This document shows, piece by piece, positions 8,527 to 16,946 of a DNA stretch of 64,000 bases. The translations under genes and the position numbers were made by a program. Source of the stretch: Acinetobacter lwoffii (GTDB lineage Bacteria; Pseudomonadota; Gammaproteobacteria; Pseudomonadales; Moraxellaceae). The DNA is taken from NCBI RefSeq assembly GCF_029024105.1, contig NZ_CP118963.1:496001-560000 (forward strand). The letters run 5' to 3'. The notes under the pieces were generated by a model. The model worked only from the letters and a program-made list of their open reading frames with translations. It was not told the origin of the DNA and made no database searches. Position 1 is the first letter of the stretch. Each line of letters starts with the position of its first letter.

Positions 8527-9168
8527 ATGAGCACACGTCCATCCAAAATCGTTTGCGTGGGTCGCAGTTATGCCGATCATGCCAAAGAACTCGGCAATGC
8601 GATCCCTGATCGTCCGGTATTGTTTATCAAGCCACCGAGTGCCTTAAGTTCGCTCGAAGCAGGCATTGAATGGAATCCGGAATGGGGCAATTGTCATTAT
8701 GAATGTGAACTCAGCTTGCGCATTGACCGGACTTTAAGCAAAGAAAGCGATCCTGTGAAATCACTTGAAGCTGTGGGTGCGGTGACTTTAGGTCTGGACT
8801 TAACTTTGCGTGATTTACAGGATGATCTCAAGAAAAAAGGCCAGTCTTGGGAACGTGCCAAAGCCTTTGATGGTTCTTGTTTGTTGTCGGACTGGGTGCC
8901 TGTCGCCGATGTAGTCACTGACTGGAAAGATGTGCATTACACACTCGAAGTCAATGATGAGCTACGTCAAAAAGGCGATACCGCTTTATTGATTTTTGAT
9001 ATTGCGACCTTGCTGGCTGACATCAGTCAGGTCTTTACTCTGGAAGAAGGGGATGTGGTGATGACTGGTACACCGGCAGGTGTTGCAGCATTACATTCCG
9101 GTGATCAACTGAAAATGACGCTGAAGGGTCAGTCTCAGGATTATGTCTGGACGACTTTTGTGAAATAA
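8527..9168 (+). CDS. Fumarylacetoacetate hydrolase (FAH) family protein
   Basis: A 213-residue member of the FAH superfamily, which contains small Mg2+-dependent hydrolases and decarboxylases such as acylpyruvases and oxaloacetate decarboxylases. The opening IVCVGRSYADHAKELGN is diagnostic, as are FIKPPSAL, the metal-ligand motif ECELSLRID (about residue 59) and the conserved D/K-rich segment before AKAFDGSC. The frame is open 105 bases upstream, but the ATG at 8527 is preceded by GGAAG and matches family N-termini, so the upstream extension is rejected. Substrate could be acylpyruvate or oxaloacetate; this is not decidable here. A terminator follows. Confidence 0.9.
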   Translation: MSTRPSKIVCVGRSYADHAKELGNAIPDRPVLFIKPPSALSSLEAGIEWNPEWGNCHYECELSLRIDRTLSKESDPVKSLEAVGAVTLGLDLTLRDLQDDLKKKGQSWERAKAFDGSCLLSDWVPVADVVTDWKDVHYTLEVNDELRQKGDTALLIFDIATLLADISQVFTLEEGDVVMTGTPAGVAALHSGDQLKMTLKGQSQDYVWTTFVK

Positions 9169-9183
9169 CCAAAACTTTGAATC

Positions 9184-9207
9184 AAAGGAGCCTATTGGCT
9201 CCTTTTT
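9184..9207. terminator. Terminator between FAH gene and AraC regulator
   Basis: Perfect stem AAAGGAGCC / GGCTCCTTT with TATT loop and T-run, located between two convergent genes. It can act in both directions. Confidence 0.85.
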
Positions 9208-9220
9208 CATATGCATAATT

Positions 9221-10042
9221 TTAATCATTAACAGTATAACGCTTGCGAAACTGATCAGGGGTGCTTCCCATCCAGCGTTTAAACATGTTGATAAATGCCG
9301 AGGCATTGGCATAGCCCAGATCAAAGGCAATGCTTTCAACGCTATGACCTGAATTTAATAAAGACATGGCCTGCATCACTTTCAGGCGTTGCCGCCATTC
9401 ATGTAGTGACATTCCCAGTTCTTTCTGGCTATATCGCGCTAGCGTCCGCTCGGTTAAATTGACGCGTTCTGCCAGTTGCTGCAGCGAGCTCTGATCTGCC
9501 GGATGCTGATGTAAATAATCTAAAATCTGTTTCAGCAATGCATGTTCTGAATGTGGTAAATAACTGCTGACCAGTTGGGCTTGCTGCAGCTGATCGAGCA
9601 GCACCTGTAGCAGACGCTGATATTCAACTGAATTCTCGAGTGCTGGATGGTCTTGCTGATGCAGTTGTTTCAGGTGGGTGAATAAAGCGGTGACCAGAGG
9701 TGCACTGAGCAGGATGCCGGGTTGGGTGGGCAGTTGGCTGCATAGTGATTCATGCACATACAGGGTGCCATGAGAAACTGCGGTACGGTTCAGACCACGA
9801 TGTTCTAAATTTGGCGGGAGCCAGATGCCGTGAGGTGAAGGTGTCACATAATTTATATGATTAATATTCACTTCCATCACGCCATGAAAAGCATAGACAA
9901 ATTCTCCCCAGGCATGGCCATGCAGCGGATAAACAGATTGCGCGGGATCCTCCCTGAAACTGAGCCAGAGCGGTGCTTGAATCAGATCATGGGTCGGAAG
10001 TTGCTTGAGCGAAGCTGAATCTGCTTGGATTTTTTTATGCAT
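9221..10042 (-). CDS. AraC-family transcriptional regulator
   Basis: A 273-residue regulator with an N-terminal cupin sensing domain (histidines in LHGHAWGEFVYAFHG, about residues 40-54) and a C-terminal double helix-turn-helix of AraC/XylS type ending in the family signature LGYANASAFINMFKRWMG and PDQFRKRY. The start ATG at 10042 follows a GTG at 10045; either is possible. It is divergently arranged, with about 100 bases between it and the DMT transporter pair, the usual layout when an AraC regulator controls an efflux or uptake gene next to it. The inducer is unknown. Confidence 0.93.
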   Translation of the reverse strand: MHKKIQADSASLKQLPTHDLIQAPLWLSFREDPAQSVYPLHGHAWGEFVYAFHGVMEVNINHINYVTPSPHGIWLPPNLEHRGLNRTAVSHGTLYVHESLCSQLPTQPGILLSAPLVTALFTHLKQLHQQDHPALENSVEYQRLLQVLLDQLQQAQLVSSYLPHSEHALLKQILDYLHQHPADQSSLQQLAERVNLTERTLARYSQKELGMSLHEWRQRLKVMQAMSLLNSGHSVESIAFDLGYANASAFINMFKRWMGSTPDQFRKRYTVND

Positions 10043-10146
10043 CACCGAAATTGCCTGAATAACACCATCATTTGTCTACTTTGAAGTATATCTTTTATTT
10101 CTGACACTTTTATAGTGTACCTTCCAAATGAGCAACAGGACCGTAT

Positions 10147-11085
10147 GTGAGCCAGCGTCAGGCATTAGATGCCAAAGCATCTGCCATCATGTTTGTATTG
10201 TGTATGTTGTGGGGTTTACAACAGGTGGTATTGAAATGGGCCGCCAGTGATATTTCAGCCCTGATGCAAATTGCCTTGCGTTCAGCCTTATCTGCGCTGA
10301 TGGTTTATCCCCTGATTCAGCAGAGCGTGCGCCGTCAACTCTGGAATGCACGCTATTTACCTGCAGGATTACTAGTCGGTGTGTTGTTTGCAACCGAATT
10401 CTATCTGATTGGTGAGGCACTGCGTTATACCTCAGCCTCGCATACGATTGTTTTACTTTATACCGCGCCGATTTTTGTGGCTTTGGGTTTACACTGGAAA
10501 TTGCCGGCAGAGCGTTTGTCTTCTGTGCAATGGGGCGGAATATTTTTTGCCTTTAGCGGAATTGTAGTCAGCTTTCTGTTACGTCCACAGACAGAATCAA
10601 CTTTACAAACTGATGCCTTGTGGGGAGATTTTCTGGCTTTGCTTGGCGGCGTATTCTGGGCAGCCACTACAGTCAGTGTACGTCTGAGCCGACTGGCTGA
10701 AGCACCTGCAACCCAGACTTTGTTCTATCAATTATTGATAGGTGGAATGCTGTTATTGCCTCTGGCTGTTCTGACTGGACAAGCAGCCATTCAATGGACG
10801 GTGTTGTCTATTTCCAGTCTGGTTTTTCATACCGTGCTGATTTCCTTTGCCAGTTATCTGATCTGGTTCTGGATGCTGAAGCATTATCTGGCATCGCGTC
10901 TAGGGGTATTTTCCTTTTTGACCCCTGTATTCGGCATGCTGTTCGGCGTACTGATTCTGGATGAACATATCGAAATCAATTTTATTATCGGCACCTGTAT
11001 GGTCATGCTGGGTGTGATTCTAGTGAGTTTGCAGGGATGGCTGAAAAAACCGAATATCAATAAAAGCATTCAAGAGCAAGCATGA
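10147..11085 (+). CDS. EamA/DMT-family transporter
   Basis: An inner-membrane protein of 312 residues with about ten hydrophobic helices and the two EamA repeats (first repeat begins near FVLCMLWGLQQVVLKW, second near ALLGGVFWAATTVSVRL). The family exports amino acids and other metabolites. Translation starts at a GTG (10147) with AGGA six bases upstream; the ATG two bases earlier is out of frame. Its stop overlaps the start of the next transporter (ATGA), so the two are translationally coupled. Divergent from the AraC regulator, its likely controller. Confidence 0.9.
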   Translation: MSQRQALDAKASAIMFVLCMLWGLQQVVLKWAASDISALMQIALRSALSALMVYPLIQQSVRRQLWNARYLPAGLLVGVLFATEFYLIGEALRYTSASHTIVLLYTAPIFVALGLHWKLPAERLSSVQWGGIFFAFSGIVVSFLLRPQTESTLQTDALWGDFLALLGGVFWAATTVSVRLSRLAEAPATQTLFYQLLIGGMLLLPLAVLTGQAAIQWTVLSISSLVFHTVLISFASYLIWFWMLKHYLASRLGVFSFLTPVFGMLFGVLILDEHIEINFIIGTCMVMLGVILVSLQGWLKKPNINKSIQEQA

Positions 11086-11969
11086 AAATCTGGTCTGTAA
11101 ATTTAGCGACCTGGATTGGTCTGTCTTCTATTCTGATCTGGGCCAGTCTGGTCGCCGTAGTGAAACTGATTACTGAATTTACAAGTGCAGTGCAGGGGAT
11201 TGCTTTAATTTATAGTTTTAGCAGTCTGGCGATTTTTGCGTTCACCGGCTTTCCAAAAATCACGCAAATGTCCAAGCGTTATCTGCTCGGTTGTGGCGCT
11301 TTATTTGTGGCTTATGAGATTCTATTTCTGGTTGCTGTGGCATGGTCGGATAATCGTGAACAGGTGATGCTGATTGCCATGATCAATTATCTGTGGCCAC
11401 CCTTGATGATTGTTTTTTCGATTTTTGCCCGACAGTTGCAGGCCCGCCTCTGGGTGATTCCAGGCTTTCTGCTCGCTGTGATGGGACTGATGCTGGTGGT
11501 CAATCCAGAAATCACTAATCTGCCGAAGTTTATGCAGGTTTTAGCTGAAAATCCTTGGGCTTATGGCTTTGCCTTTCTCGGCGCTTTGTTATGGCCTTGC
11601 TATTGCGTTCTGACCAGAACCTACGGCCGCGGACAAAATGGTGTACCGATTTTCTTTTTGGTCGCTGTAATCAGCTTATGGCTCTTACATTTAGGATTAA
11701 ATGAACCTTTTATCATGCCCACATTCAAGCTATGGCTGGGAATTACGGTGGTAGGCAGTCTGATTGGTATCGCCTATAGTAACTGGAATCAGAGCATGCA
11801 ATTCGGCAATATCAAGGTGCTGATTTTAGCCACCTATTTTATGCCGATTTTTTCTTCAGTCATGTCGATGCTGATTCTGGATGTCAGGCCCGAACTCAGT
11901 TTCTGGATCGGGACAGCCTTGGTAAGCGTAGGTGCGATTGTTTGCTGGAAATCTACCGCTATCAGTTAA
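11082..11969 (+). CDS. yddG: YddG-like aromatic amino acid exporter (DMT family)
   Basis: A 295-residue, ten-helix membrane protein whose text follows E. coli YddG closely: WIGLSSILIWASLVAVVKLI near the N-terminus, then FVAYEILF, MINYLWPPLMIVFSI, a central WPCYCVLTRTYGRGQNG and IAYSNWNQSMQFGNIKVL. YddG exports phenylalanine, tyrosine, tryptophan and related compounds. It overlaps the preceding DMT gene by four bases, forming a two-gene transporter operon probably controlled by the divergent AraC regulator. The family call is firm; the substrate is inferred from similarity. Confidence 0.85.
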   Translation: MKIWSVNLATWIGLSSILIWASLVAVVKLITEFTSAVQGIALIYSFSSLAIFAFTGFPKITQMSKRYLLGCGALFVAYEILFLVAVAWSDNREQVMLIAMINYLWPPLMIVFSIFARQLQARLWVIPGFLLAVMGLMLVVNPEITNLPKFMQVLAENPWAYGFAFLGALLWPCYCVLTRTYGRGQNGVPIFFLVAVISLWLLHLGLNEPFIMPTFKLWLGITVVGSLIGIAYSNWNQSMQFGNIKVLILATYFMPIFSSVMSMLILDVRPELSFWIGTALVSVGAIVCWKSTAIS

Positions 11970-12000
11970 AAAAAATCCTCTCAAGCGAGAGGATTTTTTT
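11968..12000. terminator. Bidirectional terminator between yddG-like gene and yihY-like gene
   Basis: A perfect 12-base stem (AAAAATCCTCTC with GAGAGGATTTTT) and AAGC loop sit exactly between convergent genes. The reverse gene's stop codon lies inside the T-run. Confidence 0.92.
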
Positions 12001-13252
12001 ATTTATGTCGGAACAGTTCGGATAATGGAAAATTGAGTTTTTCTTCCAGATATTGATCGGTTTCCTGTAATCTAGGTGAGAAATTTTGCATCCAGATATC
12101 ATCAGTTTGGGCATTGGTGAGATGGTTTTTGCGTGGCAGTGGATAAGGCAATTGCAGATAAAAATTCCAGAAGCTGACCTGATCCAGATCGCGAACCAGC
12201 ACATATTCATTCTCATCGGTGCGTTTGATTAGATTCTGCTTTTCAAACATGGCGACATAGCTCGGCCAGCGGCCAATTTCATCTCGGCCCAGCACTTCAA
12301 GCGCTTGTGCTTCACTGATGCTTTCACCGGTTTTCTGTTTTTTATAAAAGAGTTCTAACAGATCTAGCAGCATGACGATGGGATGGCGTTTATTGTCCTG
12401 ACCAGATTCAAACGCTGTCAGGGCATAACTGATTTCAACCCCCAATAACACAATAATCCACGACAGATAAATCCAGAGCAGGAAAATCGGCACGGCGGCG
12501 AAGGCACCATAGACAATTTCATAACTGGTGAAGTTCGACATGATATAGCCGAACAGGTTTTTCAGTAGCTCAAACACCACGGCACTAAACAGACCGGCAA
12601 TAAAGGCAGATTTAAGCGGTACACTGCGATTCGGGATAGTCCAGTTCAAAATGAAAAATCCGAGTACAGTCAAAGAAAAGGAAATTGCCCAGAGAACAAA
12701 GGCACCATCCAGCTCATAACCGGCAAAGTTATTGCTGAGAATGCTCATGGATGCCACGGTCGAGGAAATCACAAACGCACTGCCGAGTAAAATCGGCCCT
12801 AGCGAAATGATGGTCCAGTAACGCATAAAGCCCATAATCCCGCCTCGCGTTTCAGTCACACGCCAAATGCGGTTAAACACCGTTTCGATACTGCTGAGCA
12901 TCAATACTGTCGTCACAAACAAGAACAGAATACCAATGATGGTGAGATTGCTTGATTTATCGGTAAAGGCATTCAAGGCTTTATCAAAGGCAATGGTGGT
13001 TTTGGGCAAAAAATTACTATAGATGAGTTGCTGTAATTGCTGCCGCGCAGGTTCCAGCGCTTTAATGGAAGAGATAATTACCAGAAAAACCGTCAGCATC
13101 GGCACCACCGCAAACAAGGTAGTGTAGGTTAGGGAACCTGCCTGTTCGCGACAGCGGTCTGCTTCAAAGCGTCGAAGTACAAATAAAACAAATTGAAACC
13201 AGTGTTTTTCATAGAAAGGTAATTTCTTTAAATACTTAACAATCATCTGCAT
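11999..13252 (-). CDS. YihY/BrkB-family inner-membrane protein
   Basis: A 417-residue protein of the YihY (virulence factor BrkB) family, formerly misnamed RNase BN. The diagnostic N-terminus RCREQAGSLTYTTLFAVVPML is present, followed by about six membrane helices with GYIMSNFTSYEIVYGAFAAVP in the C-terminal half of the membrane domain. A cytoplasmic extension of about 130 residues follows (winged-helix-like region around EAQALEVLGRDEIGRWPS). Physiological role is not established. ATG at 13252 or at 13246 may start it. Divergent from wrbA. Confidence 0.92.
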   Translation of the reverse strand: MQMIVKYLKKLPFYEKHWFQFVLFVLRRFEADRCREQAGSLTYTTLFAVVPMLTVFLVIISSIKALEPARQQLQQLIYSNFLPKTTIAFDKALNAFTDKSSNLTIIGILFLFVTTVLMLSSIETVFNRIWRVTETRGGIMGFMRYWTIISLGPILLGSAFVISSTVASMSILSNNFAGYELDGAFVLWAISFSLTVLGFFILNWTIPNRSVPLKSAFIAGLFSAVVFELLKNLFGYIMSNFTSYEIVYGAFAAVPIFLLWIYLSWIIVLLGVEISYALTAFESGQDNKRHPIVMLLDLLELFYKKQKTGESISEAQALEVLGRDEIGRWPSYVAMFEKQNLIKRTDENEYVLVRDLDQVSFWNFYLQLPYPLPRKNHLTNAQTDDIWMQNFSPRLQETDQYLEEKLNFPLSELFRHK

Positions 13253-13356
13253 CCAATCTCAATTTTTTTAATCATCATGAATTTTCATCATCAGCTTAAC
13301 CAAAAAACTTGCAAAGTATCGTATAGTTTTATTTTTTTAAGTAATGAATAAGAACC

Positions 13357-13956
13357 ATGATGCAACCTTATGTCCTTGTTTTATATTACAGCAAATATGG
13401 CTCAACCAAAGAAATGGCGCATCTGATTGCCAATGGAATTGAAGCGGCAGGCGTGGCAGTAAAAATCAGGACAGTTCCAAATATTTCCAGTATGGTAAAA
13501 GTTGCTGAACCGAGTATTCCGGCAGAAGGGGATATTTACTGTACTCTGGATGATCTGGCGCAGTGTGCCGGCCTGGCGCTCGGTTCACCGACCCGTTTTG
13601 GCAATATGTCCTCTGAAATGAAATATTTTTGGGATCAGACCACGAGTCTGTGGCTGAATGGAGCGCTACACGGTAAACCGGCTTGCGTGTTTACGGCATC
13701 AGGTTCCATGCATGGCGGACAGGAAAGTACTTTACTCACCATGCTGCCGCCGTTATTTCATCATGGCATGATGATCATGGGGCTTAGTAACTCAACACCG
13801 GCACTCTCGAATACCAAAACTGGTGGTACGCCTTATGGCGCTAGTCATGTCAGCGGCCCACGGCATGATCAGGGCCTGAGTCAGGATGAAAAAATTCTGT
13901 GTGAAGTACAAGGCAAGCGTTTAGGTGAAGTGGTACTGAAACTCAATCGAGTCTGA
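13357..13956 (+). CDS. wrbA: NAD(P)H:quinone oxidoreductase WrbA
   Basis: A 199-residue flavodoxin-fold, FMN-dependent quinone reductase that protects against quinone redox cycling. Seen: the flavodoxin phosphate-binding start VLYYSKYGSTKEMAHLI, the WrbA signature GSPTRFGNMSSEMKYFWDQT and ASGSMHGGQESTLLTMLPP, and a C-terminal GPRHDQGLSQDE. Length equals the family norm (about 198). Start may be ATG 13357 or the adjacent ATG 13360. It stands alone, divergent from yihY, with no downstream partner in the same direction. Confidence 0.95.
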   Translation: MMQPYVLVLYYSKYGSTKEMAHLIANGIEAAGVAVKIRTVPNISSMVKVAEPSIPAEGDIYCTLDDLAQCAGLALGSPTRFGNMSSEMKYFWDQTTSLWLNGALHGKPACVFTASGSMHGGQESTLLTMLPPLFHHGMMIMGLSNSTPALSNTKTGGTPYGASHVSGPRHDQGLSQDEKILCEVQGKRLGEVVLKLNRV

Positions 13957-14003
13957 CAAGCACTTACAGGAAATGAAGAATGAACTTCATTTCCTGAATT
14001 TTA

Positions 14004-14441
14004 TTAGGCTTCTTTTTGATCTTTTTGATCTTTTTGATCTTTTTGATCTTTTTGATCTTTTTGATCTTTTTGATCTTTTTGATCTTTTTGACTAAATCTG
14101 TATTTGCATTTCAGACATTGATAATCCTGAAACAGATTACGGTCGACAGAAACCCCGGCTTTTTTCCCCAGAAAATTACCGACCACACCGCCGGTAATCC
14201 CGACACTGATTGCACCGACAAAAGTGCCTACGGTTCCGCCGACAATCACACCTAAAGGTCCGGCTACTGTACCAATTGCAGCGCCAATCGATGCACCTGA
14301 AGCAGCGCCACCCACAGTCCCTGCAGTTGCACCCGCTGAACTCATGAGAATGCCGCCAATTTTCTTTAAATTCTGTTCATGATCGCGCTGTTCGATATCA
14401 GCTGAGCCACATTTAGGACATTGCATAGATTGTTCCATCAA
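14004..14441 (-). CDS. Zinc-ribbon protein interrupted by a glycine-zipper segment, with QKD repeat tail
   Basis: A 145-residue protein of unknown function. Two cysteine pairs, CPKC (near residue 8) and CLKC (near residue 110), form what looks like one zinc ribbon. Between them lies a Gly/Ala/Val-rich stretch (about residues 30-92) with GxxxG spacing, like glycine-zipper membrane proteins. The C-terminus is eight QKD tripeptides encoded by a 9-base tandem repeat. Start is the ATG at 14441 or the next codon, also ATG. It is isolated, with wrbA convergent on one side and the A+T-rich region on the other. Confidence 0.75.
   Translation of the reverse strand: MMEQSMQCPKCGSADIEQRDHEQNLKKIGGILMSSAGATAGTVGGAASGASIGAAIGTVAGPLGVIVGGTVGTFVGAISVGITGGVVGNFLGKKAGVSVDRNLFQDYQCLKCKYRFSQKDQKDQKDQKDQKDQKDQKDQKDQKEA
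14013..14092. repeat. 9-bp tandem repeat (TTTTTGATC), 8 full copies plus a partial one
   Basis: Perfect head-to-tail units of nine bases run from 14013 to 14084, with a ninth degenerate unit. On the minus strand they encode Gln-Lys-Asp, so copy-number change keeps the reading frame and alters only tail length of the zinc-ribbon protein. This is a typical substrate for slipped-strand variation. Confidence 0.95.
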
Positions 14442-15285
14442 GGATTGAGATGTGCTTGTTTTAGGTTTGTCGGGAATAGGATGTGTGCCCTGATCAGCAC
14501 TTATTCATAACATACAACAACACACTAGATAAGTTTTGAATTCGCAAATCAGAAACATTGCATACTCACTTGATTCTAGTTGAGTTCACGCTAAAACATT
14601 GTATTTCAGCTGTAAATATATGCCTTCTTGGTTGATTAACGCAATTCTTAACCTGTCATTGAGGAAATGGCAAATCTCAAGATCATCAGAAATGTTCTTC
14701 TCTCATCAGTCTAAATATTGCGATCTTAGGTAGGCCATTTCTGGATTCGAAATGAAAAAGGAAGGGAAGTCGAAAAATATGTAAACGAGTTCTTATCAGG
14801 TCTATTCAAGTTTTCAGCCAAAATACACCTGAATATTGGCGTTTCTTTATAAGTCACCTTCATTGTAATTGATTAATTATATTTTAAATAAATCGTGACA
14901 TTTATCCTTATTAAATAGAAGTTCTAATAAAATAAAAATTTACGACTTTTAAAATATAAAAAGTATAATAATTCTAATCTTTATTAGATAAATTTTTGAT
15001 TATTGATAATATAAAAAATATATTATCTTAATCAAGTTTTTTGGATGAATTTTATATTCAAAAAAAATTTATATAATGATTTCTTACAAATCAAAAATAA
15101 TAAACAAATATATATTAATTTAATAAAAACAATAATTTATATTTTTAAATAAAACAAAAAAAATAAGTGAATAGGGATAAGTTTTACATTTTATAATTTT
15201 ATGTGATTTAATATTTTTCAGATAAATTTAATCTTACTTAAATGAAAAATTAAATAAATATCTTAAGTCAGAGGATATTAAGATT
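14442..15285. promoter_or_regulatory. Long intergenic region, extremely A+T-rich, upstream of the hfa-like operon
   Basis: About 840 bases without a convincing gene. The right-hand part (roughly 14870-15285) is almost entirely A and T with long A and T tracts, much richer than the flanking genes. Such DNA is a usual target of H-NS-type silencers and often precedes surface-fibre operons. The left part (14442-14870) is of ordinary composition and I recognise nothing in it. Promoters cannot be pinpointed because -10-like boxes occur everywhere in the A+T tract. Confidence 0.55.
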
Positions 15286-15663
15286 ATGAGAATATTAGTT
15301 ATCAATCTGGGTTTATTAGGTTTATGTTTTCTGAGTAACGCTTATGCCACCTCTGATGAGTGGACTCAGCGTTGGAAATCATCCAGTGCCCGTTCCAATG
15401 AGAATCTAGTTCAAGCCAATCTGATCGAACTTAAGGAGTCAGACTATTATTCCGGATTAGGTAAAACCACCGTTCATAGCACCTCAACTACTTCCATCGG
15501 GACGGTAAATACCCCGACCAACAATATCAATGTAGAGGGTACAGACAACAGTATCGATATTACGAGTGAGTTGCTGAATGAAGCACCAGTCAATTCAAAT
15601 ACCAACCAAAATCCTCAGCGCTGTTTTAATTTAAGTAACAGACCAGGAGAATCACAATGTTGA
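15286..15663 (+). CDS. Secreted HfaA-like fibre/anchor protein (putative)
   Basis: A 125-residue exported protein with signal peptide (hydrophobic residues 4-17, cleavage near NAYA, residue 21). The mature part is Asn/Thr/Ser-rich and contains TTSIGTVNTPTNNINVEG (residues 68-85), recalling the AIGN...N...V..GS.N motif of Caulobacter HfaA as I remember it and a motif in the third gene of this operon. It has only two cysteines, both near the C-terminus (C113, C125). GAGGA lies about ten bases before the ATG. Its stop overlaps the start of the CsgG/HfaB-like gene by seven bases. A role as substrate or partner of that secretion pore is inferred from context and motif. Confidence 0.65.
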   Translation: MRILVINLGLLGLCFLSNAYATSDEWTQRWKSSSARSNENLVQANLIELKESDYYSGLGKTTVHSTSTTSIGTVNTPTNNINVEGTDNSIDITSELLNEAPVNSNTNQNPQRCFNLSNRPGESQC

Positions 15664-16862
15664 ATTTCTCCTCGACCAGAAGACATATATCTTTCGTGAG
15701 TGCCACTGTCCTTTTCAGCTCTTTTTTAACAGGCTGCACGGGTTTAGCGCCCTCAAACAAGAAGCCAGTTAGCCTGGTACAAGGCCCCCCAATTACCGAT
15801 ATTTTTACCCCTTTTGATATGGCTTTATCCTGCCTAAAAGGACAATTACGTAGTGATGTGAGTTTCTCCGTGGGGGCAATTCTGGATCAAACCGGTAAGG
15901 ATGTAGTTACCAATGGTGGTAGCGGAAAAATGGTGACCCAAGGTGCGGGAGATATGGTGCAATCTGCCTTGTTTCAGGCGGGGGTAAGCTTAATGAACCG
16001 GCGTGATCCCCGGATTATCGAAAGCGAAGCCAAGTGGGGCATTCGTGATCCAAGACAAATCCAAGCTTCTGATTATTATGTGACAGGCAGTATTAACAGT
16101 CTGGATTTTATTCCGGGTGGTGGTTTTGACATGCAGATCGCTGGTGTCGGTCCGAATTATAGTCAAACCCGGATTATGGTCGGTCTGGATTTATCTTTGA
16201 CTGATACCCGCAGCAGTAAAGTCGTGGGCAATGTTTCATTGCAGAAGCAAATTGCTGCACAGGATTATGGCTTAAGTGCAGGCAGATTCGCTGGTCGTAC
16301 ACTCTTAAATATTCAGATTGGAAAAGGAGAACGAGAGGCAACTAACTTTGCCTTGCGGCAAATGTTGAATCTGGCCACTTTTGAATTGCTGAGTCAGGTT
16401 GTCCCACCCGCCGTATTTGAAAGTTGCCGTGCGCAGATACCGCCAGAGTTTGGTCAATTGAACTTAACCCGAAGTTCTGTTGCACTGCATAAATACAAGA
16501 AAAACCAGCAACAAAATAGTACAGCTTCAAGCAGTGCTGTTCAGGAGTCAGTCTCAAGCCAGGCAGACTCATCTAATGAAAAAAATAAGTCAACCAACTC
16601 CCCAAGCAAAGATACGAAACCACCTAAACAGAAAGAGTCCGAGGTGATTCAAAACCCTGAAGCAGAGCCTGAAATGAGTAAACAGGACTTGATTAAATAT
16701 ATCAGCAAGAAGCAGCGTCAACCTTCTTCAAATGAAAAGAATGAAGAAAAAGATACTCAAGAAGAAGCTGCTAAAGAACAAGAAGATGAAAAAACCACAA
16801 CGCTATGGGAGGTTAATCCTGATGTGGTCGAAAATTACTGGTCTAGCACCCAACGTGATTAA
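15657..16862 (+). CDS. hfaB: CsgG/HfaB-family outer-membrane secretion lipoprotein
   Basis: A 401-residue lipoprotein with lipobox LTGC (Cys27). The central 240 residues follow the CsgG/HfaB family: SVGAILDQTG, QSALFQAGVSLMNRR, a YYVTGSINSLDF strand, then VGLDLSLTDTRSSKVVGNVSL and the closing NFALRQMLNLATFELL. CsgG forms a nonameric outer-membrane pore exporting curli subunits; HfaB does the same for holdfast anchors HfaA and HfaD. No CsgE or CsgF homologue is seen nearby, which favours the Hfa type. Residues about 275-401 form an extra low-complexity tail rich in Lys, Glu, Ser and Gln. AGGAG precedes the ATG, which overlaps the upstream stop. Confidence 0.82.
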   Translation: MLNFSSTRRHISFVSATVLFSSFLTGCTGLAPSNKKPVSLVQGPPITDIFTPFDMALSCLKGQLRSDVSFSVGAILDQTGKDVVTNGGSGKMVTQGAGDMVQSALFQAGVSLMNRRDPRIIESEAKWGIRDPRQIQASDYYVTGSINSLDFIPGGGFDMQIAGVGPNYSQTRIMVGLDLSLTDTRSSKVVGNVSLQKQIAAQDYGLSAGRFAGRTLLNIQIGKGEREATNFALRQMLNLATFELLSQVVPPAVFESCRAQIPPEFGQLNLTRSSVALHKYKKNQQQNSTASSSAVQESVSSQADSSNEKNKSTNSPSKDTKPPKQKESEVIQNPEAEPEMSKQDLIKYISKKQRQPSSNEKNEEKDTQEEAAKEQEDEKTTTLWEVNPDVVENYWSSTQRD

Positions 16863-16873
16863 GAATATTTAAA

Positions 16874-16920
16874 AATGGGCTCGCTCCCATTATAAGAAGG
16901 AGTACTTAGCGAGAGGTACT
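16874..16920 (+). promoter_or_regulatory. Intercistronic hairpins between hfaB-like and hfaD-like genes
   Basis: Two small inverted repeats lie in the 84-base gap: AATGGG/CCCATT (16874-16891) and AGTAC/GTACT (16901-16920). Neither is followed by a T-run, so they are more likely mRNA-processing or stability elements than a terminator. Such hairpins often raise expression of a downstream structural subunit relative to its secretion pore. Confidence 0.45.
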
Positions 16921-16946
16921 TCAAAACAAAAGTAGGAAGAACAACG

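Noticed and set aside
14016..14255. Plus-strand ORF with FLI repeats
   Set aside because: It is the reverse-frame shadow of the 9-base repeat in the zinc-ribbon gene, with no ribosome site and a purely repetitive start.
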